From: Mesostigma viride
Lineage: Eukaryota; Streptophyta; Mesostigmatophyceae; Mesostigmatales; Mesostigmataceae
Direction of reading: 5' to 3'
Length of the DNA: 64,000 nt
Assembly (NCBI GenBank): GCA_009746045.1
Contig: RPFO01000164.1
Location: 1,036,756 to 1,100,755 of the forward strand
Shown here: in pieces, positions 33,404 through 60,588 of the stretch
Layout: the number at the start of each line of letters is the position of its first letter
How positions within the stretch are numbered: position 1 is the first letter of the stretch
Made by a program: the position numbers and the translations under genes
The notes under the pieces: model-generated
What the model was told of the DNA's origin: nothing
Database searches by the model: none
The model's input: only the letters and a program-made list of their open reading frames with translations

Positions 33404-35399
33404 ATTGAATTGAATTGAATTGAATTGTAACATAACTCCGTTGGGAGTATATGTAGCACACAGCCCTTGAGAGGGGGGCATATGGCCTATCATACATCCT
33501 AAGCTACTTCCTGCAAGGGTGGGGATGTAAAGGACCCTTGCTCTAGGTGCACCAGGGCACTTGCATCCCATGATCTTCAAGCTATGCCCAGCGAAGGGGG
33601 AGCCTGTCATGGGGGGGAAGAGCAGCATAGCTATACAAAGAAGCTAGGGCATGGCGTCTCAGCAGAGAGTTACTCCCTGCATGGGCACAACATAACTAAA
33701 TAAAGCTAGGCATCATCTGGGGTGTGGCTCATCATAGGCACACATGTACATGATTAAGGAAAGCGCGTGGCTTAGCTAGGATAGTGCCTCTAGGAGGCGT
33801 ACATGTACATGGCCACGGTCTATCTATTCTGCACTACTACTGCTGTATTCCCCTAAGCTGGGGCGTCTGGAGTCGCTGGGGCCGCGGGGGGGGGGGGTCG
33901 CCTGCCAGGGCTTGTGGCCGACGTAGATGGCCGCCCCCTTCCAGTACACCGGCTGGCCCGCCTTGGTCTGCCGGAGCTGGAGGTAGATCGGCCATAGCTC
34001 CCGTCGCCGTTGTTGCTGCGCCAGGGTCAGGTCGTCATCAAGGGTGAAGAGAGTCTTCTCGAGCCGCTTGCGGCGTCTGAGAAAAGAAATCTTGTCCGCC
34101 GGGGTCTTAAAGGTGAGAAGGAGCGGGGGCGGCCCTGCCTTACCCCGCGCGCGGGGAAGGCGGTGGGCGGCCAGCGCGATCTCACCGATAAGGCCCATGC
34201 GACCAAGGATTTCTCGCTCAAACGCACGCAAAAGCTTCTCGGAAGTCTCACCTTCCTCCATGGTGAAGTTCTTGACAATGACGTTGAGGCTGCGCTGGGC
34301 GAGCTCGGCCTCCTCGCGGAGGTCAAGCGTCTGCCGTTGGAGCTGGGCTGCGACGGCGGAGGTGGTGGAGGTGGTATGTTGCTTAAGCATGTCCGCCCAG
34401 GTGGTGATGGGAGGAGCATCGCCGGCCAGGCCAGCCGGGGCTGGCTTGGCGGCAATGTCCTTCACCGCCTGGGCGGTGAGGCCTGCCGTGTTCTGCAGAA
34501 CCTCGATAGCGATGGCGTTGTCCTTAAGACGCTGGTCGATGTCACGGAGCTGGGCGGTGATGGCGTCGGAGGTGGAGGTGGTGGCGGTGGAGGAGGCGAG
34601 GAGGGTGGAGGTGGCGGTGGAGATGGTGGAGGTGGCGGTGGAAAGGAGGGGAAGCTCGGCAGTCAGCGTGCCGCCGATGGCCGCCACATCTGCAGCAATG
34701 GGGTCCACGTGCTCCTCGAGGACCTCCTTAAGGAGTGAGCGGAGGGAGGATTCGGTTAAGGTGGTGGTGAGAGGCTTGGGGGGCCAAAGCTCCCCGATGG
34801 AGCGTCCAAGGAGGGAAAAGAGAGCGAATTGCTGGAGGAAGGGGCGGTGGAGGCTGGGAATGATGTCGAAAGAGGCGAGACGAACCCAGCGAGGGTCAAA
34901 GAGGCGACCTTGGTTGAAGAGCTGCTTGCATAGTGCAAGAAGCGAGGCGTGCGTTCCATAAAACACGCAGACCAGGATGCGTTCCGGGTTAAGCGTGTCA
35001 AGGAAGCCGGGCTGGCTGGCTTCGGCGACAAAGTCGAGCTCTGTCCAACTCGGCTCGGCAGAGCGACTGCGCTTGGGTTCAGGCGACGCTGCGGGCGAGG
35101 CGGGCTCAGCAGGCGGCTGGGCGACCACTAGAGCTTGGCTAGTGGCGCCGCTGCCTTCTGGGCCGGTTGGCGAAGCTGCAGCCGGGGCTGCAGACGTATT
35201 TTCATTGCTGAGCGCAGCCGCCAGGCTGCGTTGCGTCGAGAGGCGTTTGCTCATCGTATAGTGCGTTACAGCTTCGGAAAATTATATCAGCATGTGCGTC
35301 TAAGAAAGACGAAGCGATTGTGATATTCACAGCTGAATTCGGTGCTCAAACGTGAAAGTTATGAGCTCCGACAGCCATGGCTACCTCGTGGCTCGTGGC
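33404..35399 (-). mobile_element. Full-length, intact half-LINE (ORF1-only), copy 3
   Basis: 1996 bp on the minus strand: 5' terminus GCCACGAGCCACGAG at 35399, 5' UTR of about 145 bases, one 476-codon ORF1, 3' UTR of about 400 bases, hairpin ACTCC-CAAC-GGAGT (about 33434-33447) and a (CAATT)n tail at 33404-33427. The 3' UTR follows the ORF1 stop directly, so no ORF2 was ever between them in this lineage. Nested within the 11-kb element. Confidence 0.85.
33824..35254 (-). CDS. Intact half-LINE ORF1 protein, 476 aa
   Basis: Start MSKRLSTQRSLAAAL, stop at 33824-33826. Residues 1-75 are A/P/S-rich and end in a basic PEPKRSRSAEP patch. A conserved-looking region follows (ILVCVFYGTHASLLALCKQL; FALFSLLGRSIGELWPPK), then a T/S linker, a helical heptad-like part (ITAQLRDIDQRLKDNAIAIE; LQRQTLDLREEAELAQRSLN), an RRM-like part (PPLLLTFKTPADKISFLRRR) and the C-terminal domain (FTLDDDLTLAQQQRRRELWP). 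This order matches L1-type ORF1 RNA chaperones. The uninterrupted frame suggests recent insertion or selection on the protein. Antisense open frames in this interval are shadows. Confidence 0.85.
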   Translation of the reverse strand: MSKRLSTQRSLAAALSNENTSAAPAAASPTGPEGSGATSQALVVAQPPAEPASPAASPEPKRSRSAEPSWTELDFVAEASQPGFLDTLNPERILVCVFYGTHASLLALCKQLFNQGRLFDPRWVRLASFDIIPSLHRPFLQQFALFSLLGRSIGELWPPKPLTTTLTESSLRSLLKEVLEEHVDPIAADVAAIGGTLTAELPLLSTATSTISTATSTLLASSTATTSTSDAITAQLRDIDQRLKDNAIAIEVLQNTAGLTAQAVKDIAAKPAPAGLAGDAPPITTWADMLKQHTTSTTSAVAAQLQRQTLDLREEAELAQRSLNVIVKNFTMEEGETSEKLLRAFEREILGRMGLIGEIALAAHRLPRARGKAGPPPLLLTFKTPADKISFLRRRKRLEKTLFTLDDDLTLAQQQRRRELWPIYLQLRQTKAGQPVYWKGAAIYVGHKPWQATPPPRGPSDSRRPSLGEYSSSSAE

Positions 35400-35429
35400 T
35401 GCGGTATGCCTTTGCGTATGCCTTTGGGA

Positions 35430-35492
35430 TATCAGGGATATGTGCGACATTTACTCCCAACGGAGTGATGTTCCTAATTAATTGATTAATAG
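35430..35492 (+). mobile_element. Half-LINE 3'-end stub
   Basis: TATCAGGGATATGTGCGACA, hairpin ACTCCCAACGGAGT and a TTAA-type tail. Abuts the 5' side of the half-LINE at 33404-35399. Confidence 0.55.
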
Positions 35493-35692
35493 TGGGCTCA
35501 GGTCATGTAGGACTAGTGACTCCAGTGGGGAAGGGCCGGCGTGTTTGCAAACGGCGGATCGAAGCATGCTAGCTAGAGAAGACCCCTGGGGTAGAGCTAG
35601 GGCAAAATAGATATAGAATATATGACTTTTTTTTTAATAGGTGGACCCTTGTGCACACTAAATCTGTGGCCAACTCAATTTGATCAATGCAA

Positions 35693-35925
35693 GCTATTAA
35701 ATTATAACATGCCTCCGTTGGGAGATCATGTAGCACATATTCCTTGATGGATGGGTGGGGTGGAAGGAGCCGCGTAATCGAACTAACCTAACTCTAATCT
35801 AGCTAGTCTAGAAAAGTCCTAACTACCCTACTCATCAAAACGCCTCCTCCGCTTGGGGGGAGGTGGTTTGCCCACAGGGTCGGGCGTTTCAGCCTTGACT
35901 ATGCAAGCTATGGTGAGTAAATTTA
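35693..35925 (-). mobile_element. 5'-truncated LINE 3' end
   Basis: Minus strand encodes the C-terminal residues of LINE ORF2 (AKAETPDPVGKPPP...) seen at 63130-63250, then a 3' UTR with CTCCGTTGGGAG and an AT tail. Confidence 0.65.
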
Positions 35926-36064
35926 ATGAAGTAATTAATTATGGCCAGTGCCTTGATCCGCAAGTCCATTTGTAATTGGATCATTTACATGCAGTTTCGG
36001 TCAGAAGACGCAAAAAGGGTGGCATCAACCGTGGGTGCATGAAAACCAGTGTGCAAAGAATAAG

Positions 36065-36388
36065 AGCACAGCATTATGACTGATTACACCCCCCCACCTG
36101 CAAGTAGCATAGCGCGATACATCATGAGGGTGCAGGTGCCTTGGTGCACCTAGAGCAAGTGTTGTTTACATCCCCACCCTTGCAGGAAGTAGCTTAGGAT
36201 GTATGATAGGCCATATGCCCCCTCTCAAGGGCTATGTGCTACATATACTCCCAACGGAGTTATGTTACAATTCAATTCACCTGCAAGTGGTAGCTAAGGA
36301 TGTATTAAAACCCATATGCCCCCACTCAGGGCTATGTGTTACATAAGCTCCCAACGGAGATATATGTTGTTAATTAATTGTTTAATAA
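36065..36388 (+). mobile_element. Tandem half-LINE 3' ends
   Basis: Two successive 3'-UTR pieces: one ending ACTCCCAACGGAGTTATGTT plus (CAATT) at about 36276, the next ending GCTCCCAACGGAGATATATG plus a TTAA tract at about 36385. Confidence 0.65.
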
Positions 36389-37275
36389 ATTCAGACTTAT
36401 GGCAGATGATAAATGATTCCTTTTATTCGTTACCCCGATATTCACAGTCTCCTTTCCCACACAGCAAAATATGGTGTTGTTCTTTCTCAGTTACATCGTT
36501 TTTCCCGTCTTTGTTCCGTATCGTGTTGATTTCATCACGACTCTTGTTGAACTCTTGCAGCGTTTATTGGTCAAAGACTATGACCGAGCCATTATGCTCC
36601 GTCAAGTCCGATGTTTTTTGCAACGTCACCCACATCTGTTCGGTGCTGCCCCTTGGCACAAGCTCTACAAACAGGTCGTGGACCGGCTGGATCGCATAGT
36701 ATCTCCGCACATCTGAACCCTGTGATGCCAGATCTCCTTTGCGGCCGTTCCGAGCTTGGCACTGGATTCGTTGTCCACATCGTCGCGTCGCTGCCGCAAC
36801 ACGATGTTTTCTGGCATCCGCGGGCTTTTGGTTCCCGCCGCACATTTGAAAGTGCTGTCCTCCGGCTTTTTGCCTTTGCACCGTGTGCAGTTCTTGGACG
36901 TTTGGAATCATGGCATGGCTAACGTGATGACTGACTAGCTAGACCTTTTCAGTGGTTTTCCATTTGCGGGTATTTCCTCGTAAATGGTGGGAGAGCGATC
37001 GCAGCAATGGTGCTCACCACTAGACACTCCCGGCCAGTTAGGCTAGAAACACACGCCCTGATCAAGCATGCTGTTTCCGGCCCCACCGTCTAGGTCATCT
37101 AGTCGCTCCACACGTAAGCCAGCCATAATTTCAATGCACAAGGATACACATTTCCATCACCATTCATCTTCATCATCCTGAACGACTCGAAAACGCGGAA
37201 AAGATAACGGCAGGCTCGAGCTACCATGGTCCGGATTCTCCCGATTTCTGGCCTGCGCTGGTTGTCTCTTTGATA
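36389..37275 (+). mobile_element. TTGATA-end retroelement, copy b (longest in window)
   Basis: Extends further 5' than the copies at 23829 and 1493. A plus-strand ORF (36471-36716) reads VDFITTLVELLQRLLVKDYD, then RAIMLRQVRCFLQRHPHLFG and ends VDRLDRIVSPHI, followed by a ~560-base 3' UTR and the terminus GGTTGTCTCTTTGATA. The helical, protein-like ORF is probably the C-terminus of the element's protein. I recognise no family. Variable 5' ends with one fixed 3' end show it is a retroelement rather than a DNA transposon. Confidence 0.6.
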
Positions 37276-37574
37276 AATGATTAATCATTGTTTGGATACA
37301 TGCTCACGTGACAAAGTTGCGTGCAAATTCATGATTCAATTAATTAATGCTCCCATAAATCCATAAAATCATTCATTAATTAATAGACATGAATCCATAA
37401 ACGTACCCTTGCATGAAAAAGTCTTATTGTAACCTATACAATCCTACACTAGATGCATTGCCGGCCTCGACAACCTGGAGGCATGGCAAGTCGATATGGA
37501 ATGAATGGAAGGGAGATCTCGCACAACAAGGAACAAAACTTGAGTAGTCTATGCAAACCAACATAACCAGTCAA

Positions 37575-37842
37575 TATTAAATTAAAGTAAATTAAATTAT
37601 AACATGCCTCCGTGGGGAGATCATGTAGCACATATTCCATGATGGATGGGGTGGAGGGAGCCGCGTGAACGAACTATCCTAACTCTAAGCTATCTAGAAA
37701 ATCCTAACTACACTACTCATCAAAACGCCTCCACCGCTTGGGGGGAGGGGGCTTGCCCACAGGGTCGGGCGTGTGCGCCTTGACAATCTTCTGCCACCGC
37801 TTCTTGCTCTGCATGGCAGTCCAAAGAGGAGAGAGGGAGTGA
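37575..37842 (-). mobile_element. 5'-truncated LINE 3' end
   Basis: Minus strand: MQSKKRWQKIVKAHTPDPVG-like ORF2 C-terminus, homologous to 63130-63200, then a 3' UTR with CCTCCGTGGGGAG and an AATTTA-type tail. Confidence 0.7.
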
Positions 37843-38197
37843 AAAACCAGTCAATATAATTACTATTAACTGCACCAACATTGGTTTGCCCAAACAGGCA
37901 TCTGCCTCTTGCCACCCATGTAACCCCACCGGCCAAAGACATGTCTGAGTGCCAGATCCTTGCCCACCCCCCGCCCACAACATCAACTGTCTTACTAGGT
38001 GATCTCAACCAATGTCATCAAGCAATAAAAAATAAAATGGTGTTCACCATGGCGTGAGTGTTGCCAAATGGAGGATCATGGCAGGTGTTTCTTGAATCCA
38101 TAATGGCCAAATCATAACATAAGTGAGGTGTCTACACAATATTGATATTGCATCCAACAAAAAATGACAGAATGAGAAAAGCTAGAAATGATCGTGT

Positions 38198-40917
38198 AGA
38201 CCGGCACCACCATGATGTCTCAGAGCTCAATTAGTCCAAATTTAGCTTAAGTGGACGTCTGTATAAAGTGTGTAAAAGCATTCCTACCATTCTAAACAGC
38301 AGCTTAGTGGATGGCTACAAATTGGCAATCGAAGCTAACCCGATTTCTCATATTCTCTTCCCCGTGGCTCCCAACAGCCCGTGTGTGCATGTCACTACAA
38401 TATGGTAGCCGCCGAGCCCAAACCTGCTTTCTCAACCCTTAGTTTCATAGGGAGGCAAGGAGGACTAACATGACCATGCGCACGACACGCAACCACTCAC
38501 TTTGTTAGCCAATCATCCATCCATGCATCCATGCATCCATGCATCCATGCATCCATGCATCCATGCATCCATGCATCCATGCATCCATGCATCCATGCAT
38601 CCATGCATCCATGCATCCATGCATCCATGCATCCATGCATCCATGCATCCATGCATCCATGCATCCATGCATCCATGCATCCATGCATCCATGCATCCAT
38701 GCATCCATGCATCCATGCATCCATGCATCCATGCATCCATGCATCCATGCATCCATGCATCCATGCATCCATGCATCCATGCATCCATGCATCCATCCAT
38801 CCATCCATCCATCCATCCATCCATCCATCCATCCATCCATCCATCCATCCATCCATCCATCCATCCATCCATCCATCCATCCATCCATCCATCCATCCAT
38901 CCATCCATCCATCCATCCATCCATCCATCCATCCATCCATCCATCCATCCATCCATCCATCCATCCATCCATCCATCCATCCATCCATCCATCCATCCAT
39001 CCATCCATCCACTCATCAAGCACACGTATATTGCATCACATGGGTGGCAATAAAACAACCTTCAACCCCTATACACTGATTGGGAGGGCATCCAACCTTG
39101 TCTCACTGCCTCAAGTGGTCAGGCCACAACAATTTCTCTGCATCATGGCGATACCTAACTGCGAGTGCTAAATGATTCTTGGCTTCGATGCGGCAATCAA
39201 TGTGCTGCCCGTCACAGTTTAGTCCATTAGCCCTTGCCTAGTTCGTTGCAACACTTATTACACGCTGTCAACACAACAAGACACACATACATGTCCCATT
39301 GGGGAGCCACGGAGTAATGGCATTGCCGCAGTAAATGCCAAAGTGAATGCTAAATACATCGACCCCTAGTGTAGGAATAATTAATTGGTACTCTTGTGCA
39401 CATGCATGGCTGCCAAAATGAATTAAAACACGCAGATGGATACTTGTTTACAGAAGTTATACTTTGAATACGTCGTCGTGTAAACCAACGCTCTTCGCCC
39501 TAGGCTACATCGTTCACATTAAGCGCATGTATATGAGTATGAATATGCTACGTGTGCTGTTGCTTCAAACTTGTTCCTATACACAATCACACTGTCACAA
39601 AAACTGGCGTTCATCCAATACAGAAAACGCCCGCCACAAATTCCAAGCAGGATCTGAACGTAGACTTGGCCGTGATGCTGACCATTTCAAGCAACTTTGA
39701 ATTACTGGCAAGCAATGGCGACCGTAATGTCAATCACCAGCACGCAGCACCTGCTATAAGAAAAAATCCAGCAACTACTAGCAAAAGTCAGGTGGGTGAC
39801 AGGTGCGTGGGGTATGCAGTCAAGATCAAGCAGTGGAAAACATGGGCACAGTAGTGCTTCCCATCCCACGAACAGCCAAAGTCTCCCTAAAAAATGTGTT
39901 CTTGATGCACGTTTGATGCACGGGAGCTAATCCAAAGATGTTCCCCAAGGAAATACAGGGAGAGCCTGTGGGGAAAACAGGGGGGAAGCTGCATTGCGGA
40001 TAATGACCCACTGTATATGCTCCCGACCCGTTGCCGACCGAAAGCAAATGGTAAGAAACTACCTGGACGGTAATGATGTAATGGAAAGACGTAAGAAGCT
40101 TTCCCGAACCGACGGAAGGACGACAAAGCGCAGCGTGTAAGGCAGAGGCAGTTGCGTGTTGCTGAAAATGACGTGACCAAAACGGTTGCCGATCATGAAA
40201 AACCGGACCTCCATCCCGTTGCTGACGGAAACACAGTGTAGAGACGCGGCCAAACGTTAGACGAACTTCCCAACCGAAGTACTTACAAAAAAATGCAGCG
40301 GTAGAGACTGCAGCCTGCCTGCAGTGCAGGAACGCCAACCAGAAGCGAAGGGTTCCTGCGAAATAGAAGGAGACAGGCCGGAATACAGAGGGTAAAGTAT
40401 TCCTTGGATGACGTTACGACTCGAAGTGGGTAAAAAATGGAAGTGGCCGACTGAAAAGTCGTTGGCATTTCTGCCCTGGATGGAAACGTTGGGTAAGTAA
40501 ATCGACCCGTTAGCAATAAAATGGGAAGAGCGCCCAGACGAAACAACCGCAGCTTACCCAAGCGAGATGAACTCTTTCTTGACAGTCGTCCATGCCAACG
40601 TCGGCCAGCCCGGGCCAGGTAGCTGCCGCAGCCATGCCGCACCAGAATTTGAATTTTGTGCCCGGCAACGTTCCTAAAATGCAGGAATGGCTGGGCCGAC
40701 GGCCGACGCGTGGCCCGTGGCCCATGGCCCGTCGCCCGTGTTTTTACGTGCCTGCGCCTGGCCTGCCTTAACGTTGTTACGCCCGCGCACTCCCCAGCCT
40801 TGCGCACGCCAGCCTTGCGCACGCTGCGCCGCGCCCAGCCTTGCGCATTCCCAGCCTTGCGCATCCCAGCCTTGCGCATCGTCTGAAGAAATCAGTGACT
40901 GATGTTTACAAAAACTC
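38198..40917 (-). repeat. Right terminal inverted-repeat arm
   Basis: Mirror of 29782-33100, about 2.72 kb, shorter mainly because of the smaller array and the 28-bp deletion. Point differences are concentrated towards the inner end (for example 38330-38420). Confidence 0.85.
38513..39013. repeat. (CCATGCAT)n / (CCAT)n array, 0.5 kb
   Basis: Mirror of the left-arm array but with only two blocks and no GGGTGCAT variant. Very long open frames in all phases are artefacts. Confidence 0.97.
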
Positions 40918-40927
40918 GATTTGGAAA
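40918..40927. repeat. Target-site duplication, right copy (GATTTGGAAA)
   Basis: Immediately outside the right arm, identical to 29772-29781. Confidence 0.85.
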
Positions 40928-41380
40928 CGGCCGAGGCCCGAGGCTTATCCGCTTATGTGATCTCATTCATCCGACACCCATAGGCCGTATAACCCCTTGA
41001 CCATTCGTGTCGTCTTGATTAGCGCAATAGGGTGACTGTGAGTACTGTACTGACCGACTGTGCAGTTGAGTGGAGTTGAGTTTATTCCCGCGCCGGTGGT
41101 CCGCATAATATGACCCTGTGCAGTGTCAGCTGAACATGCGGAATCATGCGTGCAACTAGGGCAGATCTCGGCAAAGCCCCGATCGACGTACGGCGTATCA
41201 ACGGGATCGACAACAAAGCAAGGTCCAGGCTCCACCGCGGCAAAACAGGTCGCCAGTTGCGCTACCGGGCCGCGAGGCGGGAAAATTATTGTCCAACTGG
41301 TATCGCTTACGTAAATGCAGCCCAAGTTCCAGATGAAAAAAGAAACAGGTTTGGCAGCTTGACCGCCATAGCCGGGCCTG
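40928..41380. promoter_or_regulatory. ARC3 upstream region
   Basis: 453 bp between the 11-kb insertion and the first ARC3 Met; the promoter is presumably here or was split by the insertion. An in-frame TAG at 41369-41371 limits the ORF start. The long antisense frame at 40963-41646 shows no family similarity. Confidence 0.35.
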
Positions 41381-57374
<15,994 letters not shown>

Positions 57375-57696
57375 GGAGCTGGGGCAGAGCCGAATCACCT
57401 GTGAATATGTTCCTGTCACAGACGAATAGGGAGCTGGGGCAGAGCCAAATCACCTGTGAATATGTTCCTGTCACAGACGAATAGGGAGCTGGGGCAGAAC
57501 GGCTTGTGCATGGCAGATCGTGCCCTTCATCGGCCGTTGGTCACCAGTGATGCTAGTTATTTATATTGATGTAGTTATTTATAATGCTGTCATTTCGCTG
57601 TGACAGTGAGGTCAGTTTAGGTTGCTGTCGTACATCATCTGTTGCAGTATCTAGACCCGGTGTGAGACTCAGTTGGGTGATGTGGGCGGTAGGTGA

Positions 57697-57701
57697 TGTA
57701 A
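57697..57701 (+). terminator. Possible ARC3 polyadenylation signal TGTAA
   Basis: First TGTAA noticed after the ARC3 stop, about 320 bases downstream. Confidence 0.35.
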
Positions 57702-58271
57702 CCAGTCTCGGCCTTCCTGCATGATGGTGCAGGTTTGGGCAGAGTTGGTCTGGCCATGCAATGTCAGGCGTGTGCCGCTTTTTTGAAAATTCATTAGTGC
57801 TAACGTCTTCTTTCTGGATATAAATATGGTGTTTCTGGAGGATGTTGCATCGATCTGCTATGGAAAGTGATAGTTCTGCAACATGCGACAATGAGGGGCA
57901 CCATGGATAATTAGATGACTGCGTGTTTGTACTAGTAATGAATGTACAATTGTACATGTGATTATATGCATGTGTAGCCAGCTGTCCGTACACATTTCCA
58001 TCTCCATTCATATTCATCATCCTGAACGACTCGAAAACGCGGACAAGATAACGGCAGGCTCGAACTACCATGATCCGGATTCTCCCGATTTCTGGCCTGC
58101 GCTGGTTGTGTTCTCGGTATGTGCTATAAATGCATTGTTCAATGTGCGCTGCCCCAGCGCCAGCCAGCCAGCCAGCCAGCTGCAGCCATATTGTCACAGT
58201 AGAATATGATTGTGGGTACGCAAGGGGCGATTGTTTGATCTGTACATTTGTCCGGTGCTGTAACATATTAA
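57702..58271. other. Gene-less spacer with a retroelement stub
   Basis: A plus-strand 3'-end piece of the TTGATA-end family lies at about 57988-58112 (ending GCGCTGGTTGTGTTCTC). Otherwise nothing recognised. Confidence 0.5.
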
Positions 58272-58789
58272 TTAACCCGTGTTTTTTTACAACGCGATAC
58301 ATCGCGTTGTAGGGTTAGAACGCGATGTATCGCGTTGTAATCTGACACGTGGCAAACCTATTAAACATGCGATTTTTGGTCTGAAACTTTCAAAATAGGT
58401 CAGAAACATCTCATAGAATTCAAGAAAAAATCCTGGTATTTTTGGTATTTTTTTTTGTGACAGCTGCAAACAAATATGTACCACTGAAATCAGGCATTTT
58501 CGCGGGACGAAGGTGAAGACGACGGCGATGGCGGCAGGTAGATCTCGCCAGTTTTCGCGCGAATTTCAGTGGCTGTTGGGTAGCACGACCATGATGATGC
58601 GTTCAAAGGTTGATAATTAGGTTTCTACAAGTTTCTTGAGGTACTGGGGCAAAGGAAACGTAGTTTTTTCCAGTTTCTCACCCAACTTTCATGCGGAAAC
58701 CCTGGAAACCGGCATACATATTATTACGTCAAGACTCGGGTCTGCTGCGGCACCATGCTTGGTATTTCCATGGTGTTTCGACTTCTTAA

Positions 58790-60505
58790 CTCGTCGTCTG
58801 TCCCAACTCAGTCCTCACAGGAGGACTGAGTTGACAACTTTCAACCGCGTGTAGCGACTAGGTGGGGGGTCCATCCCAAATGTTTTGATGTGGATCAGGG
58901 GTGTACTAGATGTCATTTTGTTGGCAAAAATACTGCATATGTGAAAACTTGACCCGAACACCTGAAAATTACGCGGACGTTGGGCACCCCTCGCGAATTT
59001 GCATTTTTCGGGATAAGAACGAGTGGAAAAAATTCAATCAAATCCTGGTGCATGAAGAAAAAATATAGGCATGTAAACAATATAGTTCTTGAAACGTGGC
59101 AAAAAACTGGGCTCGATTTGGCCACTGCAACTGCCTGAAACAATTAAAAAACTCTCAGTCCTCAGGAGAGGAATGGGGCTTTTGCTAACTTTGCTAGCAT
59201 GTAAGTGCGGTCATACTACACCACCGTGGCCACCAACCACCCCAATCAACTCATTTCCCTTCAAGCATTACAGGACAACACACTTGCATCATCATACTTC
59301 AGGTATATCATACCTTATCATGTAGTGAGAGCCTATGCATGCATGTAGGGAATGGGCTTGGATACCTACCAACAAAGGGTTATTATAAGTGTCAACCACC
59401 AATATAATGGGTAGGTTAAGCATATTTCCATTGTTTCTAACAACAATAGATATGGCTATAACTGTTTTGCCTTGCCATGATGTGGCCAACATAGTTGCTG
59501 GCACATGATGGCAGTGGTTTGTCACCAAGACTTTTCACTCACCCGTAAAAGCTTGAATGCACCCTTGACGCAGCCCGTGGCCACACAATCATGCAGTATG
59601 AACGTAGCAAAAGAATAACTAACATCTATGAAGGTGTTTAAACCTGCACAGCTCCTAAAACCCTGCACAACTACACTGGGTTAAGGCAAATGCCTGATAA
59701 CATCATCTGAAAAGGGGGTTTTAGAGAGGGGCAGGCAACGGTCAAGAAAGAGCATCAAGACTTGAACCTGACAACGCCTCGCAAGCTTAAACTCATGTAC
59801 GAACATCAAGAAACGAAGAGGCAACGATTATCCGGCTTTACCTGGCACGGCTGGCGTTACCTTGGCCCAGGCGGTGCCCGCAAAAGTGGCACTTTGCGGC
59901 ACATAGACCATGACGTGACAGAATGGTCGAAATCATCAAATCTATACTGTCACTCAATTTATTCTAATACAATGCATGTTACAATGTAGAAAGAAACCTA
60001 TCAGCCATTGAAATTGCGCCGGAAAGCAAGCGCAGTCATCAATTCCGTCGACCTGCCTTATCGCAGTTTTTTCCAGCAAGAACAGTGCCGACACCGGGTA
60101 AATCGCATCCCCGCGAGCTAAAAATTGATTTTTATCATCTTTAGGGCATATTAAATCTATTTCCTGAGTTTGGACAGATAACTCGTCCGCAAACGTAAAC
60201 TGCATGCATGGGCGCGAGCCGCCATGGCTAGGTCGTGCATTTCCGGAACTCGCGTTTCACGTGGAAAAGTACCCTTACCACCTGTACTTTGACCGTACAT
60301 TTAGCCGCTCATACCAAATCCAAAAAAATCCCAAAAATATGTCCAAGAAAGATCTTTTCACGTAGTATTTGAATAAATTTTGAGAGAATTTTTTTGTCAA
60401 ACATTCTGACCGGGGCGAATTTTCTACGAAACCCAAAAACTCGGTCCTCTAGAGAGGACTGAGTTCAACTCAGTCCTCCGTAGAGGACCAGAGACAGACG
60501 ACGAG
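58790..60505. mobile_element. Inner TTAA-flanked element (13-bp TIR)
   Basis: TIRs CTCGTCGTCTGTC and complement, bordered by TTAA (58786-58789; 60506-60509). Both ends carry CTCAGTCCTC/GAGGACTGAG hairpins. The interior is related to that of 3728-6331 (for example GGCGTTACCTTGGCCCAGGC near 59852 and 4784) and preserves the empty site for the MITE there. No transposase. Confidence 0.75.
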
Positions 60506-60588
60506 TTAACACATGTTTATTCATTCCGAACGCCCGGACTCTCGGCTAAACCGAGATTTGTGCAGACTTTTATTGTGTAGCTCCGGGC

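Larger units (their letters stand above)
29782..40917. mobile_element. 11.1-kb foldback/Mutator-like element with ~3-kb terminal inverted repeats
   Basis: The segment begins GAGTTTTTGTAAACATCAG and ends with its exact complement; inverted identity continues inward for about 2.7-3.3 kb (29782-about 33100 versus 40917-about 38198). A perfect 10-bp direct repeat GATTTGGAAA borders both ends, as expected for one insertion. A 9-11-bp duplication with long TIRs is typical of Mutator-like elements and some foldback elements. Just inside each end lies a cluster of GCGCAAGGCTGG repeats (29819-29905 and mirror), a possible transposase-binding array. Arms differ by substitutions, a 28-bp indel (30448-30475, absent on the right) and microsatellite length, so this is not a simple assembly mirror. 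No transposase was recognised. The centre is full of nested retroelements. Confidence 0.85.

Noticed and set aside
39826-40338. 170-codon minus-strand frame in the right arm, partly repeated at 30.4-30.9 kb
   Set aside because: The left-arm copy has a different frame because of the 28-bp indel, and no family similarity is seen; not maintained as a protein.
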